This document shows positions 30,543 through 40,225 of a stretch of 40,311 bases of DNA, piece after piece. The notes beneath the pieces are model-generated. The model was not told the origin of the DNA and ran no database searches. It saw only the letters and a program-made list of their open reading frames with translations. The translations under genes and the position numbers were made by a program. Source of the stretch: CAZEYI01 sp964422855 (GTDB lineage: Bacteria > Patescibacteriota > Gracilibacteria > Absconditabacterales > Absconditicoccaceae); NCBI GenBank assembly GCA_964422855.1, contig CAYRCS010000005.1, positions 1 to 40,311 of the forward strand, read 5' to 3'. The first letter of the stretch is position 1. Every line of letters starts with the position of its first letter.

Positions 30543-31541
30543 ATGGGAAATTGATCTATCAACAATACGACTGAGATAGAATTAGTAGTAGAAGATACAA
30601 AGCTTCCTACGAGCTTACAAATACAGAAAGAAACAAGAGGCAAAGATATTTTATATGTATTGAATCAACCTATATTTCTTCCATATGATAAAGATCTTAT
30701 ATCCAAAGTAGAAAAGGGTGCAGAACTATCTGTTCCGTACTTTACCAAGGTATTACAGCATTTTCTTGAAGCTACATTACCAGATATTTTGCCAAAGGAT
30801 TTTTATACCATGCAAATGGATAGAGATATTCATTGGGTAACCATAAATCCAGAAAGTCATGAGCCCTTTCAATACGCATTCAACTTAAATTTCAAGAGAA
30901 CCGAAACTCCAAACATACAAAATCTACCTAATCAATACAAAGACATGAATATACAAACAAGTATTTTCTTAACGTCAGAAATATTTCATCCTGCATCTAA
31001 CGATCCCATAACCAATGGATTTTTCCCTAGAACTAAAGATGGATCACTACAACCCGTGGAGTGAGTAGAAATAAGACCTTCGTATACCTTTATGCAATTA
31101 CCCAGTATCTTGAGCGATGAAGATCGCACATATATTGGAGAGATATCTGCTGCCATACTCCAAACACTGCTAGCTGGCTCACATTTATTTTTTCCAAAAA
31201 ACACAATTCATGCAAGAACCATGAACGACTGACGATATCCATCTCCCACGATAAAAGTTAAAAATTCAGAATCTATAACCATAAATAAATCTAGAGAATT
31301 CAGAGATAAATTAGCTACTTTTTTGATAGAAAATAAGGAAGAACTAAAGATCTTAGTACAAGAGTTTGCCGAAGCAAAGAAGAAAGCAGGCATACCATCT
31401 GATGAATCGTTAAATCGCTATAAAACAGAACACTTACATACACATTTTGATACAATCAATACGAAACTACACGCATTTAGAAATAAATTACCTGCTGATT
31501 TAGGATTCAACGAATTATTCGAAGAAGAAACATATGACTAA
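30543..31541 (+). CDS. Hypothetical protein, 332 aa
   Basis: A soluble 332-aa protein I do not recognise. The frame reads TGA as Gly at three places (early MGNGSINN, VEGVEIRP and NDGRYPSPT). No signal peptide, TM helix or clear catalytic motif is seen. The C-terminal third is charged and helical. It stands alone: both its upstream and downstream flanks are near-identical bidirectional terminators, so it is transcribed separately from its neighbours. The gap before it, 30468-30542, should hold its promoter, but I see no strong match. Confidence 0.75.
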
Positions 31542-31556
31542 ATCAGATATATTACA

Positions 31557-31584
31557 AAAAAAACAGCCAGCTGGCTGTTTTTTT
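31557..31584. terminator. Bidirectional intrinsic terminator
   Basis: A perfect palindrome with core CAGCCAGCTGGCTG and long A and T runs, between the convergent genes ending at 31541 and 31597. It can serve both strands. Confidence 0.92.
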
Positions 31585-31596
31585 GTATATCTTATA

Positions 31597-31875
31597 TTAC
31601 TTAAACCACTTCTTAGCACTTTCTCTACGATGAGGGCATCATGGCCAACAACACGGCCTACGCTTACCTTCTATAAGTTGTACACACAGCCTCTCGATAT
31701 GTTCTTTCCTTGTCTCTTCTTTTTTAACGATAGTCACCCAGCAGATCCACTCATTACGAGCCAAAGGAGTAATTGCATTCCATTTTTCCAGTACTTTTGG
31801 ATGAGCAGCAAGTATACTTTCTAGATCCTCAGGCACTACATCATGTATCGTCCCTGCAAGCATCAAAATAGTCAT
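31597..31875 (-). CDS. YdeI/OmpD-associated family protein
   Basis: A 92-aa protein matching the C-terminal region of YdeI/OmpD-associated proteins: PEDLESILAAHPKVLEKW, then LARNEWICWVTIVKKEETRKEHIERLC and the end GKRRPCCWPGCPHR, in which a conserved Gly is TGA. Family function is poorly known (linked to stress and bacteriocin tolerance in some bacteria). The stop is TAA. Confidence 0.8.
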
Positions 31876-31900
31876 TTTTCTCTATAGTGATGCATAAAAA

Positions 31901-32545
31901 CTACATCATACAATAACTTTCATAACACGCATCGAGCAATGTATTTTGCCCTATCAATGATTGCTTTGCAGCAGCCAAGAGTTCCTCATGTTTTTCTACG
32001 GGCATAGCATCAAGCATATTTCTCCATACAGCAGCATGTCTGATATCTGCTTCTGTGTGCAATACAAAATAATCCGTTGCATCAGCACTTGTCATATTAT
32101 AGAACTTCGCAAGACCTTCGAGCTTGCTCTGACTCACCACAGGTATTTCTTTTTCAAAAGCATACATCACTGCAGTAGCAGAGGATTGATCCACACATGC
32201 ATCGAGCATCATATTGACTGCTGCTTGCGTCTTATCTAGTCCTGTATAGTTCATCAAACTACTCGTATCAATATTCAATGAATGAGCAAAATTCTCCCAA
32301 AATCCAATATGTTCTTGTTCTTCCAGATGTACACCAGCTACTTCATCAGTATATTCTTCCGCACAACCATCAGCAGCCTTACTTACCAACGCAGGTACAG
32401 CTTTCACGAGTTGATAGTATTCTTTGCTATACCCAGCAAGCATGTCTTTGGTCAATGTACCAGCAGACCATGATTGGTAGAACGGATGCTTCAACAAGCT
32501 ATATTCTTCTATAAGAAGATCAATTTTTTGTGATAGTGTCTGCAT
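31901..32545 (-). CDS. CADD-like di-iron oxygenase, candidate pABA synthase
   Basis: A 214-aa helical protein of the TenA/PqqC/CADD superfamily. It matches Chlamydia CADD in HPFYQSW (Y23, the position of the sacrificed Tyr), LEEQEHIGFW, YAFEKEIP, SKLEGLAKFY (the Lys) and HTEADIRHA (metal-binding His, Asp, His). CADD makes p-aminobenzoate from its own Tyr side chain. If this protein does the same it could supply folate synthesis alongside FolB. A TenA-type thiaminase is less likely given the retained metal-ligand set. No TGA is in frame; the stop is TAG. Confidence 0.78.
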   Translation of the reverse strand: MQTLSQKIDLLIEEYSLLKHPFYQSWSAGTLTKDMLAGYSKEYYQLVKAVPALVSKAADGCAEEYTDEVAGVHLEEQEHIGFWENFAHSLNIDTSSLMNYTGLDKTQAAVNMMLDACVDQSSATAVMYAFEKEIPVVSQSKLEGLAKFYNMTSADATDYFVLHTEADIRHAAVWRNMLDAMPVEKHEELLAAAKQSLIGQNTLLDACYESYCMM

Positions 32546-32574
32546 CGGATACAGGATAACAAAATAAATGTTTC

Positions 32575-32937
32575 TTAATTCAAACCAGGCATTCCACCAC
32601 CACCCATCATATTTGCCATATCAGATGGATCAAATCATAGGATTTCTTTCGTCTTTTCTTGGACTACTTCTTGTGCTTTATTTTGTGCCTTAGTGATAGC
32701 AACCATCAGAAGTTTTTGGAGTTCTTTTTTCTCCTTTGGATCCAATAATGCATCGTCATTGATCTGCAAATCTTGTATCTTCATCTCACCATTGATATCT
32801 ATCAATATACGAGGCTGTCTTTCACCATTGTGTTCAAATTCTCATTCTTTTGCTCTGATCACAAGATTCTTCAAAGCCTTTTGCAAAGTCTTGTATTTGT
32901 CATACAATTTTTTCATTTCTCCAATTTTCCCAAACAT
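32575..32937 (-). CDS. YbaB/EbfC family nucleoid-associated protein
   Basis: A 120-aa protein with the YbaB/EbfC layout: N-terminal helix MFGKIGEMKKLYDKYKTLQ, central strand region with ILIDINGEMKIQDLQIND, and C-terminal helix before a glycine- and methionine-rich tail (MANMMGGGGMPGLN). YbaB proteins bind DNA and shape the nucleoid; in many bacteria the gene is next to recR/dnaX. Neither is here. Two TGA glycines (AKEGEFEH, ILGFDPS) are in frame. The dimer face is not visible from sequence. Confidence 0.87.
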
Positions 32938-33006
32938 ACTTTCATAGAACAAAATAAACACTAGGCAATGTAGCGATATTATATCAAAATGCAATAATCA
33001 CTCATA

Positions 33007-35430
33007 TTATTTTTCTATCATACTATAGTTCAACAAGAACTGTGCGATATCCTTAAATACCTTACCTCCAGTCTGTCCTCACCATTGCGTACTACGCGGA
33101 CGACGCACTTGCACCACCACGATATACTTAGGATTATCTCTGGTTACGATACCCACAAACGATGCATTGGTCCAACCATTACCTGCTTGGTATTTCCCCT
33201 TAAAGGCAATTTGTGATGTTCCTGATTTTCCACCCAGAGTAAATCACGGTATTCCAGCAATATTAAACAAACCTGGATTATCTTGTATGACTGAGAACAA
33301 TGCGTCTTTGAGTGCTGTTGCTGTATCAGATCTAAATATTTGACTAATGACTTGCGTATTGTTGGGTTGATATTCTTTTGTGATTCCATCACGAATCCCA
33401 GCGATGATAGTTGGTTTGACATAGTATCAGCCATTGACGAGTGGTGCATATGCAGCGGCAATTTGCATAGGCGTCACCAGCAATCACTGACCAAACGCAT
33501 TGTTAAAATATCTCGCCAATGATACATTTGCTACTGACTCTACTTGTCATGCTCCTTCTTGCGCTAGTTCAATATTTGTCAGTTTGCCAAAGCCAAGTTT
33601 TTCCACATAATTATAGAAAGTATTTTTTCCTATCTTCTGAGCAACTCTTACCATTCAGACATTACACGAATACACAAGCGCATGCAAGAACGAATGATCA
33701 CCAAAACATTCTTCCGCAGCATTTTTGATCGTAAATGGTCCGACATCTACCTGCCCAGGATCGTTGTAGAAATCATACAAACGTACTTCATCTACATCAA
33801 AGGCTGCTCACATAGTAAACGCCTTAAAGATACTTCCAGGTTCGTATGGCAGAGAGATATTTCTATCGACAAACACCTGTGCACCATAGACGTTCTTTGC
33901 TATAAATTTTTGCAAACTCACATCATTTCTTTCGATCGTTGTGGCTAATTTATAGATACCTCAGGTTTGAATATATACAGGCACATCGATATAGGTTTCG
34001 TCGTCTACCACATAACCTAGTCCTGGATCCAATGGTTTAAGCGTAAACGCATCATTAAAACTATTCGCATCAAAATTAGGATAACTGGCTGAAGCAATGA
34101 TGTGCCCACTCCATGGATCATATACCAATACCGCTGTCGAATCAGCTCTAAATGAGTCGTTATATCATTTGATAATTCTTTCTACTTCTTTTTGTATACC
34201 TGGATCTATCGTCAAGTATACATCACTTCCAGGCACAACATTTTTTATTTCAAATTCATTGGCTCAGACTTGTCCCATCCAAGCGGATGCACGACCGATA
34301 ATTTCGCCATCACTTCCCGCCAAGAGACTATCAAAATATTGCTCTATACCATAAAACACTTGCTTATTTTTATTCACATACCCTAATACATGAGACAAAA
34401 ATCCACCAAATGGATAATATCTCTGGGTATATGGCTCCAATCCCAATCCATGCAAAAGCGGCACCTTGTCAGCAGTACGCTGACTATAATATTGTTGTTT
34501 GAGTTTTTTTATCTCTTGTGCGATGATAGGATTTGTATCGGTCATGATTCTCACATATCTATTTTCTTGCGGAGAAAATTGCCTATCTATATTACTAAAA
34601 TCATCCAGATACCCAAATCTATCAAGAATCTTTTTGAACGCCAATACATCTTTGGAAACATTAGTAACTCTCGTTGGTTCTATATAGACATAATTATCAT
34701 ACAGTATTGTTACAAAAGGAAAGTTAGCTTTACGCAATGCTTCCAGGAAATCGTCACTCGTAAAGAACCCCACATAATTTCTCGGTTTAATACCCAGCTG
34801 TATACGCTGTTCTAGTTTGGATGAAATAAGTTGCTGTGCTTGTCCTGTAGTAAAACCACTCAATACAGCTGCCAATTGTTCATTATATCCTGTTCGATCA
34901 AACGTAAGCCATCCAGAAGAAACAATACCCGATCCATAGTAGAAAAATTGTGGCTCATCAGGCAATATTTTAGTCCCAGCATAATTTTGGATATTTTTGA
35001 TACATCACAAGGTGTCCATAGGTTGCATACCAAAGGTCTCACATAGATGTGTATACACCACCGGAGTAATGATTTCGATAAATTTTGCTTTATCTCAAAC
35101 AAAATGTGGATCCACAAAGACGTTGTACATAGAAATATTTTCGGTCAACTGGATGGGCTTACCAGATTTGTCATATACATATATATGTCATCTATCTGCT
35201 TCCAAACTTGATTTACTTATATGTTGGTTATTGAGTGTATCATCATAAAAGGTGGCACGGATGATCTGTACATAAAACAACCTAGCAAATAGAACAAAAA
35301 ACAATCCACCAAAAAAAAGCAACAAATAAAATTCTCTCGTCACACGCACATGTTGCAAAAACGAATATTTCTTGGACAATCTAGCGACATATCTTTCCAA
35401 CCAGGAATACGAAGACTTCTGCGATATCAT
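33007..35430 (-). CDS. Class B penicillin-binding protein (FtsI/PBP2-type transpeptidase)
   Basis: An 807-aa peptidoglycan transpeptidase. A membrane anchor (LLLFFGGLFFVLFARLFYV) near the N-terminus is followed by the dimerisation domain and the transpeptidase with S533-x-x-K536 (PGSIFKAF), S588-x-N590 (YSCNVG) and K735-SG (GGKSGTSQ). TGA glycines occur in conserved places (GQGLLVTP, VANE context). It could serve division (FtsI) or elongation (PBP2); no rod or division gene adjoins to decide. An ATG at 35517 would overlap the divergent TraX-type gene, so 35430 is chosen. The 79 bases between the two starts hold both promoters. Confidence 0.92.
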
Positions 35431-35509
35431 ATAATTATAGGTCAATACCAAACAATCATGGTGGTATCCATCCACTTGTTTTTTGCAACCAGAAAAATAT
35501 GCAATAGAC

Positions 35510-36253
35510 ATGTTCAAAACACCTCGCCCAAATCTCTACGACTATCTCAAGATCATGGCAATCCTACTCATGATCATAGATCACCTATGATTTTTTTTCT
35601 TCCCTGAAGCCAATTGGATGAGATTAGTCGGAAGAGGAGCATTCCCTATTTTTTTGACATTGGTATGATTGTCAGGAAATTATAAGCGAAGACGAGACTT
35701 GTTTCTATGAGCATTGATCACGCAAATTCCTATAGCAATATATGCCATCAGTAATGAATTATATTGATTTCTGACACTCAACATCTTGCGAAGTATCATC
35801 ATAGCTAGATCTATTATATATGTATTACACACGAAAGAAACCAAACGATATATAATCATATCATTAACATTGCTACCTATATTACCACTCACACAACTTG
35901 CATTTGATTACGGAGCTTTCGCAACATACTTCGCTATACGATGAGCTATGCTTCATCAAAAAAAAAGCATAGTAACGACAAGTTTATATGGTGCAAGTAT
36001 ATGGACGTTGATGATGGTGTTTTCTATACCTAGCTTTCATTTCACCACTACACAAGAGACTTTTGTACGAATATACGCAGTTCTACATATCATACTGATG
36101 TATATAATATGTTATCAAAACTATACAATACACATACATCCAAAACGAGACCAAATTATACATCGAATAGCCAAAAAAGCACTCATCATCTATATAATAC
36201 ACCTCACCATATTTGTTGTTATCAAAGCCATACTATGACACATTTTGATATAA
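35510..36253 (+). CDS. TraX-family membrane acyltransferase
   Basis: A 247-aa polytopic membrane protein, about seven helices, with the TraX opening NLYDYLKIMAILLMIIDHLG, then MRLVGRGAFPIFLTLVGLSGN, where the Asp-His of the helix (IIDHL) is the likely acetyl-transfer site. TraX N-acetylates F pilin in conjugation. Several glycines, including that of IIDHLG, are TGA. Two VirB2/TrbC-like pilins follow on the same strand 93 bases downstream, which fits a pilin-modification role; that link is inferred. It is divergent from the PBP gene. Confidence 0.82.
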
Positions 36254-36281
36254 ATAGCAAGTACAATACATACATACACAC

Positions 36282-36309
36282 TTGCAAACATATATAGGAA
36301 GCATATATA
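36282..36309 (+). promoter_or_regulatory. Possible promoter of the pilin genes
   Basis: TTGCAA (36282-36287) and TATATA (36304-36309) are 16 bases apart, in the gap between the TraX-type gene and the first pilin. The AT-rich background makes this weak. Confidence 0.35.
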
Positions 36310-36346
36310 GTCGGCATCTTTTTACTTATTGAGATACAAAAGTATC

Positions 36347-36739
36347 ATGAAAAAATTAGGAATAAAAGCTATCGTATTTGGTGCTCTTACGTTTATGGGA
36401 TTGAGTTTCGCAGTTACGACAGCATCATCTATAGCTCCATGATTTGGAAATCAACCAATTCAAGGTGTACAAGGTTTGGGTACTGACGCAGATCAAGGAG
36501 AAAACTTACTCCAAGTTGTAAAGAACTTCATCAACTGGATGTTAGGAATTCTTGGTATGATCACATTGATTATATTGTTGTACGGAGGATTCCAGATGGT
36601 TACTGCAGCTGGCGATGAAGAGAAGTATAAAGCTGGATTCAACATCTTGAAACAAGCAGGTATCGGATTGGTATTTATCGGTCTATCATGGTTCGTTATC
36701 TCTATGATATTCTTCCTTATAGGAGTTATAACATCATAA
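36347..36739 (+). CDS. VirB2/TrbC-like pilin
   Basis: A 130-aa small membrane protein. It has a hydrophobic N-terminal signal-like segment ending near AVTTASS, a short polar region, then two TM helices joined by the loop GGFQMVTAAGDEEKYKAGF, the common pattern of VirB2/TrbC (and CPR/Mycoplasma Mbov_0395-like) pilins. Such subunits build conjugation or DNA-uptake type IV secretion pili. One TGA (SIAPGFGN) is in frame. No VirB4 or other secretion ATPase is in the window. Confidence 0.85.
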
Positions 36740-36788
36740 TCTTACAAGCTAGGATCCCATATATTCTAATTATATCTTAATTGATACG

Positions 36789-37190
36789 ATGAAAATAACC
36801 AATAGCATCAAGACTCTAGCAGTCATCTGCATAGGATCTATGATAGCTTGATTTAGTACAACAAACGGTTTTGGTCAAGCAAACTACACAAACACTGTAA
36901 GTGTACCAGGAGCAAATACCATCACACAAGGTAACCAGATAGGAACAGACACTCTTGTTAGCCAGATCATCCAAAACGCTATCAATCGAGTGTTAGGTAT
37001 ATTGGCACTGATTGTCTTGGTATTACTCCTTTGGGGAGGATTCCAGATGATTACTGCAGCTGGTGACGAAGAAAAATATGGCGCAGGATTTACCATCCTC
37101 AAACAAGCAGCTCTTGGATTGGTATTTATTGGTCTTGCTTGGTTTGTAGTGTCTATGATATTCTTCTTAATAGACTTAATCACTCCTTAG
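36789..37190 (+). CDS. VirB2/TrbC-like pilin, paralogue of 36347
   Basis: A 133-aa paralogue of the previous gene, strongly conserved in the C-terminal two-helix core (LLLWGGFQMITAAGDEEKYGAGF and LGLVFIGLAWFVVSMIFFLI) but different in the N-terminal signal and linker. The two could be alternative subunits of one pilus or a major and minor pair. The N-terminal segment carries one TGA as Gly (IAGFST). It ends at TAG and is followed by a strong terminator. Confidence 0.85.
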
Positions 37191-37216
37191 TTTGATACAC
37201 AAAGGAAAAATACAAG

Positions 37217-37244
37217 AAAAACCCTCTCCTCAGAGAGGGTTTTT
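37217..37244 (+). terminator. Intrinsic terminator after the pilin genes
   Basis: AAAAACCCTCTC and GAGAGGGTTTTT form a 12-base-pair stem with a four-base loop and a T run, 26 bases after the second pilin stop. Confidence 0.93.
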
Positions 37245-37301
37245 CTATAGCTACAAACTTGCTTTTTATCCCTAAAAATATAGACTCTCAAGTATATTCA
37301 T

Positions 37302-37330
37302 GTCATTCTGGACTCGATCCGGAATCCAGT
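37302..37330. repeat. REP-like palindromic element
   Basis: GTCATTCTGGACTCG followed by ATCCGGAATCCAG is an imperfect palindrome of the type found dispersed in many bacterial genomes (ending in ATCCAG and beginning GTCATTC). It lies 22 bases before the dnaE C-terminal gene. Only one copy was seen in the window. Confidence 0.6.
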
Positions 37331-37352
37331 AATTATAAGCTATATATTATCA

Positions 37353-40223
37353 ATGAACCTCCACGAATTTGCACTACGCTATCAAGCGTATACAGGCCTC
37401 AGAAATAGATTGGCTCTCGAACGAGATCAAGATCTTATTTTAGACTTGGTAAAAATATCATCACGCGGAGTATTAAAAAAGCAACTCACCGAACTTTCTC
37501 CACAAGAGCTCAAAGGTATCACCATAGAAACATACACCGACTTCAAAGCACAGTATATGGCCCTCAGCGCAGATAGTAAAATAGGGACATTTACCCTAGC
37601 ACACTATATCGAAAGACTCGAATATGAACTCAAAGTCGTCAAAGAAATGTGATTCAATAGCTACGTACTCATCGTATCAGATTTCGTAAACTGGGCGAAA
37701 GAGCACAGCATCGTCGTATGACCGGGAAGATGATCCGCTGCAGGATCACTCCTTGCCCGAGTTACCAAGATCACAGATGTTGATCCATTACCTTATGGAT
37801 TGCTTTTCGAAAGATTTCTCAATCCAGCCAGAATCTCTATGCCCGATGTCGATATAGATTTTGAAGATACCCAGAGAGACAAAGTCATCGAATACGTCAG
37901 AGCCAAATACGGCCAAGAAAATGTCAGCGCCATAGGTACCTATATGCAGATGGCTACCAAAGCAGCATTCAAAGATGCCGCTAGAGCCATAGGAGTCCCA
38001 TTTGACAGAGCAAATGCATTTTCTGCAATCATCCCAGATAGAGCATCTTTGACAGAATCTTTGGATAAAAAAGACGGTAGCCCAGATCTCATAGCTCTCT
38101 ACGAAAGTGATGAAAAGATAAAAGAAGCAGCAGAACTCAGCAAACAACTCGAGTGAAATATGAGACAACTCTGAGTACACGCATGTGGTATCATCATATC
38201 TCCTAAGCCAGTCAAAGAATATACACCACTCCAGTATGTGCAAAATAATCAAGAATATGTAACCCAGTACGATGGCCCTACACTCGAATATATAGGACTA
38301 CTGAAGATGGACTTCCTGTGACTCAGAAATTTATCGGTAGTCAAAAACTGTATCAAAATTATCAAGAGAAGATCAGAAAAATCAGGAGAAACATTGCCAG
38401 CTATCTTTAGACAGTTCTTTATTGATAGTTCATTCCTCCCACCAGACGACGATAGTTATACTTTTGAAAAAGTATTTCAAGCAGGGGATACGACAGGCAT
38501 ATTCCAGTTTGAATGATCAGGTATGAGAAGATTTTTGGTACAGCTCAAAGCCGATCAGATGAACGACCTAGTTGCGATGAACGCTCTGTATCGTCCAGGT
38601 CCTATGGAATTTATCCCAAGTTATATCAAGAGAAAACACGGTGAAGAAGAAGTCACATATATGACAAGCGAACTAGACCAGATACTCACCATGCAGTACA
38701 ATACTGAAGCTGCTCAAGAAGAAAGAAAAAAATTGGAAGATGATTTGAAACCGATTTTGGATATGACCTATGGTATACCAGTATACCAAGAACAGCTTAT
38801 GTTTATAGTACAGGCAATGGCATGATTTTCACTTGCTGAAGCAGATTTGCTCAGAAGATGAATTGGTAAGAAGAAAAAGGAGATCATCGAAAAACTCAAA
38901 AAAGAATTTATGGAGAGAGGGATAAGCTACAAACAATACAAACCAGAAACCACCAAATGGATCTATGAAAAAATGATAGAACCAGCAGCATCATACTCAT
39001 TCAACAAATCACATTCTGTATGTTATGCGATGATCGCATATCAAACCGCATATCTCAAGGCACACTATCCTGTGCCATTTTATGCATCACTCATAAGATC
39101 AGTAGAAGAAGATACTGACACGCTCAGTAATTTTATCGATGAAACACAACAACACGGTATCGAAGTCAAGACTCCATCTATCAATGAATCCTTCAATCAC
39201 GTAGCAGCTATAGGCGATTACGTCAGATTGGGATTTGTAAGTATCAAGGGTATCTGATCAGACGTATGAGAAGCTATACAAGAAGAAAGAAAAAAAGCAT
39301 GACCATTTAGATCGTTGGAAGATTTTCTCACCAGATGCCAACACATAGTAAATAAAAAAACCCTCGAATCTCTGACCAAATCAGGAGCTATGGATATGCT
39401 CTGAGATCGTGCTTCATTACTCCAAGCAGTACCGCAACTTATTGAATGGGCCAAATCCATACAGACGGCTGATGTTTGATTGTTTGGTGGAGATATGATG
39501 CAACAAAAACTCACCATCAAAGATATCTGACCAACTCCGTTGATGCAAAAACTCATGATGGAACAAGATAGTTTCAAAGCATTTGTATCATGACATCCAC
39601 TTGACGGACTCTATCCGTATCTCAAGAAATATAATTTCATCTCACAGTTTTCCAATACAGAATACACCGGACCATACATCATTGTTGCTATTGTCAAAAA
39701 CATACAAAGAGCCAAGAAAAAGGGATTCTTTATTCAGATAGAGGATCTATCTGGCAAGACAGAATTTTTTGTCAAAGAAACTATGGAACTCGCAAAATTT
39801 GATATGGTTATTATTCATGGATATAAGAGTAGAAGTATGGGTATCGAGAAGATTGTAATAACATCTCGTGATATTCTCGTTGATTTGGCAACCAAAGCAG
39901 GTAAATTTGATCCGACACGAGATGCTATCACAGTAAAGAAGAGTAGAATTGCAGAGCAAGATCCTCAATTGATCAAAGATAATGCAGCATCAGAGCTACA
40001 AACACAAAGCGAAATGGATAGTGATATTGATGAAGAAGTCGTTGTGCCTGAACCAGAAACTCCAACAAACAGCTTCCCACTTCCTGATAAGATATCCACT
40101 ATCCAACAAGTATCCAAGATTATCAAAGAAAACCCCGGCGATGAAACTATAGCTATAGGTACCAAGACATATACCACTAGCAGCAAGGGTATAGAAGAGC
40201 TCAATACTTTATTAACCAAATAA
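37353..40223 (+). CDS. dnaE: DNA polymerase III alpha subunit, C-terminal (polymerase) half of a split DnaE
   Basis: A 956-aa protein starting where DnaE normally continues after its PHP domain. It contains palm motif GPGRGSAAGS (residues 123-132, two glycines are TGA at 37719 and 37731), catalytic Asp pair in PDVDIDF (D167, D169), third Asp in KMDFLGLRNL, TGIFQFEGSGM, NALYRPGPMEFIP, YGIPVYQEQLM, SFNKSHSVCYAMIAYQTAYLKAHYP, an HhH/GIGSDVG region and an OB-fold (YIIVAIVKNIQRAKKKGFF). No PHP motif is present, and no intein C-terminal signature precedes the start. It must work with the product of 2334-3269 if that is the only PHP half. Stop TAA, two bases before the next ATG. Confidence 0.95.
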
Positions 40224-40225
40224 TC

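Noticed and set aside
33144..33461. Minus-strand frame inside the penicillin-binding protein gene
   Set aside because: It is out of frame with the transpeptidase, whose KSG and SxN motifs span this region.
35431..35517. Longer start for the penicillin-binding protein at 35517
   Set aside because: It would overlap the divergent TraX-type start and adds a stretch without family match before the anchor.
37353..37660. A split intein at the DnaE junction
   Set aside because: The C-terminal half starts directly with DnaE-like sequence, and no intein C-terminal HN/SxC pattern or N-terminal splice block is seen on either side.
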